62,672 nt of DNA from Chara braunii (taxonomy: Eukaryota; Streptophyta; Charophyceae; Charales; Characeae): NCBI GenBank assembly GCA_003427395.1, contig BFEA01000601.1:194736-257407 (forward strand), given 5' to 3'. Every line of letters starts with the position of its first letter. Position 1 is the first letter of the stretch. Shown here piece after piece: positions 11,592 to 22,223 of the stretch. A program made the position numbers and the translations under genes. Under the pieces are notes generated by a model. That model ran no database searches. It worked only from the letters and a program-made list of their open reading frames with translations, and was not told the origin of the DNA.

Positions 11592-12858
11592 CTAACTAGT
11601 GCCAGCTCATGACGTACTGGAGATGGACTGTGAACTGGTTGGCATGCCTAGCCCTTGACCAGTTGAGTTTGCAGCAGTTGCTGCGGAAGTAGCCATTGCT
11701 ACCGCTCTAGCTGCTGCTGCTTCTCTTGCAGCCTCAAGATTACAGGCTTTAACTTCAGCCCTTCATCTTCTCTCTTCTCCCGGTTGTAGGGCCTGGAACA
11801 CTCTAGGAATTCTAAGGGATGATAGCCTCGTTATCCTCCTATCGTCATCTGCACCTTCACCACCCTCTGATCCTCTCATGGGTTAGGCAGAAGCTATTTG
11901 CACTAGTGTCCTCACTGGAACCTACCGTAGCATGCGTCTGACCTCATAAAAATAAATAAATAAATAAATGTCCGGCGAGTTACCTAGACTACTAGTCAAG
12001 CGTCATCAACACAGCCTACACAGACTATACACATTGTCTAGATTTATTATGATTAATTCTGCACAGAAGATTCGAGAAGAATTGACTATGGTAGAATACA
12101 GTCCTACTCTAGTCTGTCTGTTAGGTGTCAGCAGTCGGTCAACTAACTAATCAAAAATAAAACCTTGACTAATGTGAGCAGATATATGCACAATGGAAAT
12201 GCTAGCGATGTTCAGTTTAGTTCACAATTGGAATCCCCTTCCCCTGTATCCAACGGACCTGTGAGCATCATCAAGCTGCGGTGTCTAAGGTGTGCAACCA
12301 CGGCCCACCCCTGTGCCCAAGAAGTATGCTTATGACCAGCCTGCCCTTTATTTACCCTCGCGTGCAACGAGCCTTACGCCTGACTGATCTGGCTGATCAA
12401 GAGGCAATTTAAGGACAGCCACTGGAGTCCTCAGGAATTCTTTAACGTCGCAATCAGGACGACGATCACAGCCAGTGGACAGTTCAGACCCCAACCAGAA
12501 ATGTTTACAAACGGTCTGGGAGCGTCTCAATAGGACTGGTCAGTCCGCACACCCCTTCTATCAACGCAGCAAAGAGCCTCAATGGACAAAGCAGCATGGC
12601 GTGCGTGTACTAATACCCATGGGTTGGCATGGTGACCGTGACCCGTGCTTGGACCAGGGCCCTTCAGAGGCACCGCCCTCTCCTGCCAGATGCGCCACCG
12701 GGAAGAATGTCGTCTCTCAAGATAGAGCGCACACGACTCCTTACCAAAGAGAGGACACTCAAGTTGGACTCACTTCCTCACGGTAAGAAGAGATTGAGAG
12801 GGTAGATAAGGAATGGGAACAACATACCTGGAGATAGCTGCCCCCAACCACAGATTTC
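11592..12858. other. Upstream region of element B, possible 5' LTR/leader
   Basis: No protein-coding signal was recognised. A short (AAAT)n tract lies at 11947-11967. Sequence near 12310-12360 read on the minus strand has a TAAATAAAG box that could serve as a promoter or polyadenylation signal. The region should contain the 5' LTR and leader of B, but I found no repeat of 5575-6663 and no clear tRNA-complementary site. Confidence 0.4.
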
Positions 12859-13141
12859 TCACCAATTGGGCCGACGTGCATTTCGATGACCGGTCAACTC
12901 TTTCTGATAGAGGGCCTCATATAGCAGTTTATCAACCTCACTCGCTGCATCCATGCGAGCCTTTAAACATATCAGAAAGTTTGGCTGGTGCCATGTCGGA
13001 ACTACTAGCTCCTTCGGTTTCCATGGCTTCTCTCGCCCTTCTCTCTTGTCTGTGCGTCTCAACGGGCATGTAGTGGATTTCAGAAATAGAAACAAACTGA
13101 AAGTACAGAGAAGAAGATAAAACTCCTAGCCGGAGCAGCAA
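12859..13141 (-). pseudogene. Gag N-terminus of element A
   Basis: Minus-strand reading across two frames gives a start similar to the gag of F and E (VETHRQERREREAMET, then ARMDAASEVDKLLYEALYQKEL). It compares with METRRQKEERERRERE in F and AMLDAAADNKRAFF in E. The similarity ends near 12860, where element B begins. A donor-like CCAG|GTATGT lies just downstream on the minus strand, near 12828, of unknown meaning. This fragment is what ties the 12.9-15.7 kb region to the 0.2-5.6 kb region as one element. Confidence 0.65.
13121..13140 (-). promoter_or_regulatory. Conserved leader motif upstream of gag (element A)
   Basis: The minus strand reads TGCTGCTCCGGCTAGGAGTT. The same 20-base motif, with one or no change, precedes gag in D (24865-24884), E (41619-41638) and F (37178-37197), each time followed by a pyrimidine-rich stretch. 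Conservation inside otherwise drifting leaders suggests an RNA signal such as packaging, translation or splicing. Confidence 0.6.
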
Positions 13142-14367
13142 ATATTTGGACTAGAGAGCAACCAAAAAAAAAACAAATCAAAGATTACAATAAATTCAGA
13201 AGAGAGTTCTAATTCCACAGATCAAACTAAGTACAAGATCCTCTTGAGCCTAATCCAACTAGCACCGGGAAAGTACAGCAAACCAGACTACAAGTAACAT
13301 CATACAACAATGGAGAATTGAGTGTTGTATAAGGTGCAGGTCAGGCAGTGGATTGTGTGTCATCGGTCTAACAAAGCATCTCAGCCGAGATCCCCTCGAC
13401 AATGAGGGCTCTCATAAAACAGAAGAATACTGTATCCCAAACAAAACAGAGAGGGACACTGCGTCAACAGATTTGGGTCCAAGGGGCCCTTCTTGTTTGG
13501 GCCCAGTCCCAATGGGTCCCAAGTAGGTCGCAACCAAGTCCCAACCAAGGAGAGTACCTCAAAGGTCCTACGTCCTGCCTCTACCGTACTGAAAAACGAA
13601 TTTCAACTTCAAGAGAGAACCTACAAACCATATCCATTCACAGATGATAAGACAAAGCGTTGTAGAAAGATATGGCTTTTTAAGCAAGATACTGAATTTC
13701 CATCAGGTTAGTAAGTAGTTCGCACACCAATGCACACAACCAAGACTTCAGAGTAGGAAAGAGACCCAGAAGAACCCCGACACGACAAACCATACCATGC
13801 ACACATACATGGGCAACCCTTAGGTGCACGGCACTTGCCTGCGAGGCATGGACTCTGAGATGAAGTATCACTCACCCCCCTGCCTGATGTGGTCTTCCTA
13901 ACCCTATTCGCTACCTCTACATTAGTGTCCTATCATGTAGGAGGGTCTCACTTCCAACACCAAAGTGCAATGCCGGATCCCCCGCCGATGCTGAAGAACA
14001 AAGTAGTAACTTGCAGTCCGTAGATGCGGGATGGCTACCTCCCTCGAGATCGCCTACTTGAGGGAGGCCCTCAAGTCACCAAGTGTCTCCCTTAGGTCAG
14101 ATTCCAGATGCGAGTGGCTCTCACCGTCGCCTCTCTCAACTTGTCGCATGAAGTCCTCTTGATGTGTCTCGCCACCACATGCGCACTCTCAATCTACCTG
14201 GTCAGGTTCAATGCCGACCTAACATGACCTAACCAGGTGAGGCCGGCTTCCCTAAGCCAACGCTGCCCCACTTCCCACTTCGGACCAACCATAACCCTAA
14301 GTGGTTAGCCCTTGCCTCTTTGGTAAGGGTTAGGGTGGATAAGTCCACTCTCACCAGCAAGTAGAAT
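13142..14367 (-). other. Leader of element A
   Basis: Non-coding sequence between the primer-binding site and gag. It includes GGGCCC/GGGACC-rich blocks (13460-13560) that recur in the D, E and F leaders, and CCCTAA-type telomere-like sequence close to the primer-binding site (14290-14335). No gene is seen. Confidence 0.65.
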
Positions 14368-14381
14368 CCGCTCTGATACCA
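14368..14381 (-). promoter_or_regulatory. Primer-binding site of element A (initiator Met tRNA)
   Basis: The minus strand reads TGGTATCAGAGCGG one base inside the 5' LTR. TGGTATCAGAGC is the complement of the 3' end of plant initiator methionine tRNA and is the standard priming site of plant LTR retrotransposons. Confidence 0.9.
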
Positions 14382-14382
14382 A

Positions 14383-15715
14383 TGGTGCGATCCTGGCCAA
14401 TTTTGAAGTACACATTCATCAGATAGTACAATGTCGTCCAATTGCAGAAAGAAATGAATGAACTTGAGAGAAGAGAGAGGGTAAGAAGAAGAAGAAGAGA
14501 GGAAGAAGAACAAGATGATGTACACCAGCATAGACAAATGATAATGCTCTTCTTCTTAGCCAAACTCTCGTCCTCCTTATCTCCTCCTCTCTTATTCACA
14601 CAAGAATTAATAATACAATGTTGAATGGCTGAACCAGAATCAATGTCTGAATCCCTCTTCTACTGCAGGTATCACTTGAGGTCCACCATAGCCATGCTCT
14701 TCACTCGCATAGGCCAAGGCTATGGCGGACTACTGGGCCTTGCCCTGATGCCCAAAGGACAACCCAAAGCAGCTATGGCTGCTCTAGCTCAGGCCGCCAT
14801 GCCTGACTCTGCCTCTAAGCTTCTTGGTGGAGCTCTGCCCCAACGGGGATCTTCCTGCTGCAGCGCCCACCAAGGTGATGAAGATGGCTGCCACCATAGC
14901 CAGGTAAGTGCCTTTGGCGCTCCCCCTTCCTCCTGGTCTTCTTCCTCCCCTGTGCGCTTGCTCCTTCCCCAGCAGCGCTGCTCTTGCTAGCGCTGCTCCA
15001 GCCAGCCCTCCAACCAGCGTGTTGCCAAACTTGCATACCGACAATGAGGCCGTGCTCTTTGCCCGGCCTGGAGATATAGCGGTCTGCTTGCCCCTTGGGC
15101 GGTGACTTCCAGGCCTCTCGGCCTTCCAAGCAACCGGTACCTCCTCCCTTTCGGAGGGAAACTTCATTGCAGACTCTGATATTGCCCATACAGGCCCTAG
15201 ACTCAGACTGGTTGGACTGGTACCTGCCTAGACCTAGCCTACAACCACTGGGCCTCGAAAACTGCCAACTTTTGTCTTCTTCTGTTTGGCCTAGAGTAGC
15301 CGGCACATCTACCTCTTCCTGGTGTGGTACCGGCCTACCTGCTACTTGAGTGTTTCCCCGCTGCTTCAAGTGTTGCGGGCCTCTTTCCCCGCCACTTCCC
15401 CCCCATGCTGCTCCAAGTGTTGCGGGCCTCTTCCCCCGCCACTTTCCCCGCTGCAGACCATAATGTCACGGCCAGAGGTAGGTACCGGCCCTGAGGGCCC
15501 AACGAACGAACAGGTCACACAACACTCAAGCCAGCAAGCACTCAGACAGACATGCAGACCAACACGCGTGCACACACACAGACATGCAGACCAGCAAGCG
15601 TGCTCACACACACAGAACTTAGTAGCAAGCGGGAAACTCAGCAAGGCATTCAGTCCATGAGCAAAACTCAGAAATCAGCTATGTGTCTCAGTCCGTGTTT
15701 GGTCGGGTCATCACA
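14383..15715 (-). repeat. 5' LTR of element A
   Basis: On the minus strand it begins TGTGATGACC at 15715 and ends GGATCGCACCA at 14383, next to the primer-binding site. It is the fullest LTR of A, 1333 bases. It contains a local tandem duplication (about 15365-15445) built on GTTGCGGGCCTCTT. The antisense donor CAG|GTAAGT (14904) and the start of an antisense reading frame (14625-14990, MAEPESMSES) are present. Confidence 0.88.
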
Positions 15716-15839
15716 GTAGCACCAACTCATGTAGCATAAAGCACGTAGCACACGGCTCCAAAAACGTTCCACCAATCTGTAGCACCAACTCATGTAGCAC
15801 GAAGCACGTAGCACGTAGCACTAATCCACATTGCGGGGG

Positions 15840-15841
<2 letters not shown>

Positions 15842-15927
<86 letters not shown>

Positions 15928-15928
15928 N

Positions 15929-15998
<70 letters not shown>
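15842..15998. repeat. GA microsatellite
   Basis: About 157 bases of pure GA/AG with one N at 15928. The N suggests that the true length is not fixed in the assembly. Confidence 0.95.
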
Positions 15999-15999
<1 letters not shown>

Positions 16000-16752
16000 A
16001 CCAATGTACGTTGCACCAATCACGGAGCACAAACCACGCAGCACGTAGCCAGTAGCACGTACCACGTTGTCGTCGCAGTAACTCGAGCAGCGCGAACCAT
16101 GTGGCACCACACATGAATCACGTACCAACACACCGGTTCACCTACCAGAGAGAGAGAGAGAGGGAGAGAGGGGGAGAGGGAGAGGGAGAGGGGAAGGGAG
16201 AGAGAGAGACCACGTAGCACCAACTGGTCCAACTCCAAGCACTTTGCATGTTCCACCAATCCGTCGCACCAGCTCATGTAGCATAAAGCTCCTCACACGT
16301 AGCTCAACCCATAAATCCCGTAGCACCAAAGCACAAAGCAAGGAGCAGCACCGGTTCACATACCACATAGAGAGAGAGGGAGGGGAGAGAGAGAAGCCGA
16401 GGGTGGAGCTGAAAGAAAAGAGGTTTGAACGGAGCTGAGATGGGGGGGGGCTCGGGTTTCTGGGCCACGGACACCCGGCACAAGCATCTTCCCACACCTG
16501 ACCTCCCCAGGGATATCACGTTGCAGCAATTTGTCTCACCAACTCACGTAACACAAAGCACTCACACGTGGCTCAATCCATAAACCACGTAGCACCAAAC
16601 CACGAAGCACTGAGAAAACCAACTCACATAGCACAAAGCACTTCACACCCTCACACCCAGCTCAACTCATAAACTACGTAGCACCAAACCACGATGCAAG
16701 GACAAATCACACCAAAGCACATAGAACATAGCACTGGTTCACATAGCGCTCT

Positions 16753-16755
<3 letters not shown>

Positions 16756-16837
<82 letters not shown>
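16756..16837. repeat. GA microsatellite (first block copy)
   Basis: Pure GA run inside the first copy of the ~0.7 kb block. Confidence 0.95.
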
Positions 16838-16839
<2 letters not shown>

Positions 16840-17426
16840 ATGGTAGCACTATGCTTATGCTAGGCTACAGCTAGGGTAGCATTTCGCTACGGTAGTTAGG
16901 TCGGATAGGCAAAGTAGGTCGCTCACGGCAGGTAGGAACGTCGCATAGGCAGGCTCACGCTAGGGTAAAGCTACGGTAGCGCTGTGGTACCGTAGCTAGG
17001 TCGGGTAGGTAGGCAGGCTCACGCAACCGGTAGGGTAGAGCTACAGTAGCGCTGTGGGACGATAGGCAGGTAGAGAGAGAGGGAGGGGAGAGAGAAGCCG
17101 AGGGTGGGGCTGAAAGAAAAGAAGGTTTGGACAGAGCTGAGATGGGAGGGAGCTCGGGTTTGTGGGCCACGGACACCCGGCACCACCATCTTCCCACTCG
17201 TGACCTTCCCAGGGATATCACGTTGCAGCAATTTGTCTCACCAACTCACGTAGCACGTAGCACCAAACCACGAAGCACGGAGAAAACCAACTCACATAGC
17301 ACTAAGCAGCTCACACGCAGCTCAACTCGTAAACCACGTGGCACCAAAGCACGATGCACGGAGAAATCGCACCAAAGCACATAGCAAATAGCACAGGTTC
17401 AAGTAGCGCAGAGCGCGCCCACACAT

Positions 17427-17428
<2 letters not shown>

Positions 17429-17495
<67 letters not shown>
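17429..17495. repeat. GA microsatellite (second block copy)
   Basis: Pure AG run inside the second copy of the ~0.7 kb block. It is shorter than its partner at 16756-16837. Confidence 0.95.
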
Positions 17496-17498
<3 letters not shown>

Positions 17499-17790
17499 TA
17501 GCACTATGCTCACGCCAGGCTATAGCTATGGTAGCACTTCGCTACAGTGGTTAGGTTGGGTAGGCAAAGTAGGTCGCGGACGGCAGGTGGGTACTCTAGG
17601 GTAGAGCTACGGTGGCGCTGCGGTAACGTAGCTAGGTTGGGTAGGTAGGCAGGCTCACGCAGATGGTAGGGTAGTGCTATGGTAGCGCTGTGGTACGATA
17701 CGATAGGTAGGTCGGCTACGCAAAGAAGGTCATGCTGGGCAGGTAGGTACGTCGAGTAGGCAGGTCGACCCATGTCATGCAACGGGCAAA

Positions 17791-18084
17791 CAGGGTACCC
17801 TCAACGTAAACTTCTAATCTGGGCCGTCGGGACCGATGTACCGGGCCAATGGCCTGGATTGGTGTGTAGTCTTAACATCTTAAAGACCGCGCGCTGCTCC
17901 CCCGTCTATCCGGTAGGACCCGATGGCCCGGATTTCAGATTTATTACATGTTTCCGATGATCCAGGCCGCAGGTCGGTAGGACCGACAACGGCCTGGATC
18001 ACAGATTGGTTCCCTTATCAATTTCAATTGTGTAGGGATCATGGAAGAGAGGACGTGTGATGCACAAACATCTTAAAAGGATTC
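17791..18084. other. Non-coding stretch with degenerate GGCCTGGAT repeats
   Basis: Three related motifs, AATGGCCTGGATTGG (about 17848), GATGGCCCGGATTTCAG (about 17920) and AACGGCCTGGATCACAG (about 17988), each follow a (G)GGACCGA or GTAGGACC box. No gene is seen. The region could be an intron or the downstream part of the minus-strand gene at 18270-19343. Confidence 0.5.
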
Positions 18085-18269
18085 CTACTTTATGTACAGG
18101 AGCAAAACTGAGTCTGTGATGCACCATGTGCAATATGGGACAACAAGCCTGACATCTAGTCCTTTGGACACTGCGGACGCAACATGGGTCCTATCCACTG
18201 TGCCTTTAAAACAAACCTGGGCCTTCATTACCCCGCATAGAGACCAAGATTGTGTGCAGGAGCACATAC

Positions 18270-19343
18270 CTTTTGAGTGTTCACCCCCAGGCTGGACTGG
18301 GCTGGCAACTGGCAAAGATGACAATTCATCCTTCAATGTCAATTTCTCCTCTTGTGTGGATGGGCTTCGGACCGTGGCGGGTGTTGGGACTGCGGCGGGT
18401 GNTGGGATTCGGGCTGCCACTGGCAGTAGTGGACCTGATACTGGGGCTGAGACAAAGGCTGGAGGTGGACCTGGTGCTGGAACTGAACTTGCAGCTGGAC
18501 ATGATGCTGGACCACCTGGAGCTGGATACAGGACTGCAGCTGGAGCTGGACCTGGACACACGGTTTGAGGCATGGCAACAGTTGCATCCAGCCGTGCATC
18601 TTGTGGGCGTTCCGGAATCGAGCATGATGTCAGACCTTCCTTCTTGATCGCATCAATGTCCTCAGACACTCTGCTCGCCATTGATACCTCCTTCCTAGAC
18701 AGGCCTTGTGGAGCCCCAGGGGAAGCCATTTGGGACTCAGATGGACTTGCAACTTCCACTTTTCTTCTCTTCACATCTGCCAATTCCATCTCTTCCAACT
18801 TCCTCCTTTTTACATTAGCAACCTCCATCTCCTCCCTCCTTCGATCCGCATCATCATCCTCACGTTCTCTCGCTCGCCTCTTTCGTCTCTCCTCTTCCAG
18901 CCGGCTATCCCTATAGCGCCTGCGATGACCCCACTCATCATCACTCTCCTCCTCTTGGTCCTTAATCTCTCTCCGCCTCTCTCTTTCACGCTCTCTCTCT
19001 CGTTCCCTTTCTCTTATCTGTTCCCTCTCTTTGTCTCTCTCCCTCTGTTCCCACTCCCTCTCCCTCTCCTCATACAACCTCTCCGCCTCCCTCAACCTCA
19101 TCTCCCTTTCCCTCTCTCTTCGGGCTCTTGCCCTCTCCCTATCCCTTTCATACCTTTCCAACTCCCTCTCCCGCTCTCTTTCCATCTCCCTCTCCCTGTC
19201 CCTCTCTCTCTCCCGCTCACTCATTCGCCGAATAACAGAAGTGACCTCCACATGTCTCTCATATTCATAAGGCCCTTTCATCTCCGCCCCATCCTCATGC
19301 TCTCCTTTGCCACTCTTTTCTTCTCCTTTGCCTCCCTTATCCT
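18270..19343 (-). CDS. Internal exon of an RBM25-like RE/RD-rich splicing factor gene
   Basis: Minus-strand exon of 1074 bases with splice sites on both sides: acceptor CTGATTGTTTAG ending at 19344 and donor AAAAG|GTATGT after 18270. The frame is open across all of it. The encoded part begins with an acidic/Lys start (EDKGGKGEEKSGKGE), then about 100 residues of alternating Arg/Glu and Arg/Asp, then DEWGHRRRYRDSRLEEERR and ARERE-DDDADRRREE. That layout resembles the plant RBM25 region before the PWI domain. A Pro/Ala-rich segment follows. RBM25 proteins act in pre-mRNA splicing in the nucleus. The RRM and PWI domains are not seen, so other exons lie elsewhere or the gene is partial. One N falls at 18402. 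A generic RE-rich protein is the alternative. Confidence 0.6.
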
Positions 19344-20002
19344 CTAAACAATCAGATAACAGTTCCCACAGGTAAGCAAGTCAGTCTAAACAATCAATCA
19401 GATATCAGCTTGCAAATTAACCGGAAAACAATTTTGAATCTAACTTCAAACTATTACAAAGCTTCAAACTTCAGTCATACTCGTGAGCACATGTGAGGTG
19501 CACCCAAAAAGTGTTCTGCACCAAAAATACTAAATACAGAAAATATAAAAAAGCTACACAGCAGAAATGTTTTTTGCAAATCCAACAAAACACCATTTTG
19601 AAGATCGTCCCAGAAAAAAGTTCCTCGAAATACTTTTTTCACACCAGAAGTTTAATTTTTTGGAAAAGAATTAGGAGTTTTCTTGTGCACATGGAGCACA
19701 TGCTATGTGCGAATGTAGTTTATGCACTGCACATGCGCAATTTGCAGACGTGATGCACCATTACTGAGTGCAAAGCTCAAGAATGGAAAAAGTTGGTTAC
19801 ACTTTTAGGGAAATTGCAAGGCATAAAAGAGGGGCATACACACACTACCGGCATCGGCCTCTGCATCATTGAAAAGAGACCAAGCGGTGCAATTACGTAT
19901 CTTTTTTGGGTTCTCCCTTTTTTTGTTAAACTTCTCTTTCTGCGTTTTCTCATGGTCAGCACATATTCAAAAATAAAGGGCAGCAGACATGTTTCTGGTG
20001 CA

Positions 20003-20060
<58 letters not shown>

Positions 20061-20892
20061 CGTGTCCATGCGTGCGTGTGTGTGTGTGCGTGCGTGTGTG
20101 CGTGCGTGTGTGTGTTATAGATTTTCCCCACAACAGCCCCAATTCCACCCACATAATAGATTCAGAATCAAAGCAGTCTTTGTCCTATTGCAGACAACAA
20201 GAGCATTTGAGATGGGACAGTCCAACATATTATAGCAATTTTATAATTATACAGTTTTTTGGTTGTCCTTGGGGTACCCCTTACATTTGTCGCAGCTTCC
20301 CTTTTACTCTCTTGTGTGTGCGTGTGCGTGTGCACATTGCACGCTATGGTCACAGGCGTTCACTTGCACGTGCGACACACACACAGGATTTATCATCTCA
20401 ATCTGGACACGCTTGTCAAGAGGTGCATAAAATGGACACTCCGCACCTCTCCACAACATGACCAGATTCAGGTGTAAATTCTCACCCTGCTGACATAAAT
20501 ACCTGTGAACACAGCTGTCCCAAATCCCCATCCCAGAGTCCCCAACTGGGCCCAGTCCCAGATGGTCCCAGCCACACTATATCCCACTACCCGTCCGAGG
20601 CAGGCAAACTAAAGACGAACTAACAGCAGGTTCTATTTATAGCTGCTACAGTGCCAAGGGCACTTCAGTCGTTCATTTGCAACTTGTGGAAGCGTTGCTG
20701 GTTGCTTGTGCAATAGTGCGCCGCAGGGAGGAGACGGCGCTTGAAGTCGACCATAGCTACAATAAGGGAGTTAGGAAGAAAGCACCACAGCCAAAGAGGT
20801 GGAAGGCGAAACAATGCCAGTGTACTCATGGTAGATCCAAGTACGCGAGAGTGAGAGACAGAGCGACAGTGAGCTTGCGCGATACAAGGATT

Positions 20893-20893
<1 letters not shown>
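19344..20893. other. AT-rich non-coding region, probable intron/upstream of the RBM25-like gene
   Basis: No further exon was recognised. The 19480-19700 stretch is A-rich, as an intron would be. Open frames in 19777-20531 come from CA/TG and CT repeats. A minus-strand frame at 20665-21408 is open but has no recognisable domain and includes (SL)n from the GA tract. Confidence 0.5.
20003..20115. repeat. CT and TG/TGCG microsatellite
   Basis: (CT)n at 20003-20018 passes directly into (GT)n at 20019-20060, then into CGTGCGTGTG-type repeats up to about 20115. Alternating purine-pyrimidine sequence of this kind can adopt Z-DNA. Confidence 0.92.

Positions 20894-20973
<80 letters not shown>
20894..20973. 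repeat. GA microsatellite
   Basis: An 80-base pure GA run. It produces the artificial SLSLSL frame on the minus strand. Confidence 0.95.
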
Positions 20974-20978
<5 letters not shown>

Positions 20979-22115
20979 ATACCTGTCTGATTGTTGTTGG
21001 GTCGCGGCTTAGGTCACAGGATACTCGAACTTTTCCGTTGTATAATATAATAATTTTGAGTGAAGTTCTTCGTGGGCTGATTCGTGTATCATCTTTTGGC
21101 TTCCTGTGAACTCTCATGTGAGTGTTCTGCTCACGCATGCAGTGATTTGGGTTTGAATTCGGGAGGTTAGTTGGAGCCCGTGCATCCGCGGAGGAGGAAG
21201 TGAGCACTTGCAAGGATAAGGCCGGCGGGGGGAATTTGGTGTCAGGGTTGACTGGAGTGTGGAGGTCTAAGTAGAAGGGGCTACGAAGGGGGAGGATCGC
21301 AGGTGGAGCATGTACCTGCAAGGATTGAAGACCACCGAGGAGCAAGGAATCAAGACCTAGTGAAGTGCTGCTCTGCTCCTGGCCCTTGTCTTTTATTGCA
21401 TGTCGCATGTTTTAGATGTTTCCACGTACTTTCTTGGTGGCGCTGTTGCTATATTTAGGTCATTTCTGTTGATGTCACTTGGTCACACTTGCTGAATTGT
21501 CAATTTTGAGTCTGCAATTGACTTGCTTGAGCTCGGTTGAGTCAGAGGATGCTCTCCTGGAGGAAAGGCTCCTCCCCATGTGGGCAAGTGGTTAGTGATT
21601 GCCGGCCTACCTGGGGGCATGCATACCCAGTGGGACCCTAGCCCTGTGGGAGATGGACTTGTGTATGCATTAGGTTGGTCTCGGGTAGACGCCCCACAGC
21701 TGGAAGAATCTCTTGCAAAGTGGGAAGCATGGGCTGAGCGGTGGACGCTCATAAAACAACCCAGCTAGCCCTAAGACCAGTACGGACCAGCATGCAAACG
21801 AACCAAGTAACACAGTGAGGAGCTTTAGGTCAGGTTAGGAGCTCAGCAGCTGGAGGTATCATCTGTGAAGTAGGGAGCATGAGCTGCAGGCACTCGTTAA
21901 CCAACCTGTCTAGCCCTTAGACCAGGATCAGGATTAAGTGCTGAGGTGTGCAAGTGTTGGGGCTAGGTCTACATGGTGAGGACGCGGAATGAACTTACCA
22001 CTGTCTTGACACATCACCACGAACGACTACCCGATGTTCGCCTTTCTCGCGTTGACCGTGATATGGGAGCAGTTGCTCCGTTATTGTTCCCCATTGCCTT
22101 CTTTGGACCAGTAGG
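20974..22115. other. Non-coding region with an imperfect direct repeat
   Basis: Segments near 21691-21785 and 21850-21935 are related: CAGCTGGA, then GGGA(A)GCATG(A/G)GCTG, then CTAGCCCT(T)AGACCAG. The distance between copies is about 150 bases. A predicted 3' splice site TTCTTTGGACCAG ends near 22111, just before the open frame at 22116. No protein domain was recognised. Confidence 0.45.
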
Positions 22116-22223
22116 ATGAGAACCATTGAGCATAGGTCTGGAAAGAAGACCCTGCAGCCAACACATCCAGAGTATGAGGCGGCGAAAGAAAGGGGGCAGG
22201 AGAAAAAGGGGAAAAAGGAAGAA
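22116..22223 (+). pseudogene. Left part of a host reading frame split by element D
   Basis: Open frame starting at an ATG (MRTIEHRSGKKTLQPTHPEY) that becomes very Lys/Glu-rich up to the first base of the D LTR. It continues in the same frame at 51496 when the LTR nest and one copy of the AGAA target site are left out. A pyrimidine tract and CAG just upstream look like a splice acceptor, so this may be the start of an exon. The protein is not recognised. It is predicted to be a charged coiled coil. Confidence 0.5.

Larger units (their letters stand above)
5575..12850 (-). mobile_element. Diverged Ty3/gypsy element B nested in the gag of A
   Basis: A second minus-strand gypsy element in a different subfamily from A. 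Its gag starts MAGSQFSSPPPR, and protease, RT, RNase H remnant and integrase follow in order down to 6735. The left boundary at 5575 is supported because A gag resumes there. The right boundary is approximate: A gag N-terminus resumes at 12859-13141. I could not match the 5575-6663 segment to any copy in 11592-12850 by eye, so the LTR pair is not established. B has lost the RNase H core. Confidence 0.7.
163..15715 (-). mobile_element. Ty3/gypsy LTR retrotransposon A, interrupted by element B
   Basis: Minus-strand element bounded by LTRs at 163-1063 (3') and 14383-15715 (5'). The two LTRs are closely similar along their shared length; the 3' copy lacks about 450 bases. The bases GTAG flank both ends (159-162 and 15716-15719), and the same satellite lies on both sides, so this is one insertion event. 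Internal order on the minus strand: primer-binding site, leader, gag N-terminus (12859-13141), foreign element B (5575-~12850), gag C-terminus, protease, RT, RNase H, integrase, polypurine tract. The middle of gag (capsid) is missing, and RT, protease and integrase are broken. The element cannot encode intact proteins. Confidence 0.88.
15716..17790. repeat. GTAGCACCAA satellite with GA tracts
   Basis: Degenerate tandem repeats built on GTAGCACCAACTCATGTAG and CACGTAGCACC. The clearest period is 63 bases (15716 to 15779). The array is interrupted by GA tracts and, from 16838, by short-period GGTAGGTCGGGTAGGCAGG-type repeats. All open frames here are low-complexity (SLSLSL or RERERE) and not genes. 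Confidence 0.85.
16367..17790. repeat. Tandem duplication of a ~0.7 kb compound block
   Basis: Two copies of the order [GA-GGGAGG, AGCCGAGGGTGG, GGACACCCGGCAC, GGGATATCACGTTGCAGC block] - [CACGTAGCACC satellite] - [GA tract] - [GGTAGGTCG block]. Corresponding landmarks are at 16367 and 17068, 16756 and 17429, and 16838 and 17496, so the period is roughly 660-700 bases. Confidence 0.78.

Noticed and set aside
11592-12858. 5' LTR of element B
   Set aside because: Expected here, but I could not match any part to the putative 3' LTR at 5575-6663, so it is not called.
15711-16131. Long SLSLSL / RERERE open frames over GA tracts
   Set aside because: Pure translation of the (GA)n microsatellite in different frames; no other sequence content.
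19777-20154. HTHTHT / CVCVCV open frames
   Set aside because: Translation of the TG/CA repeat at 20019-20115.
20665-21408. 247-codon minus-strand open frame
   Set aside because: No recognisable domain; a third of it is the SLSL product of the GA tract at 20894-20973, and there is no second copy or splice support.
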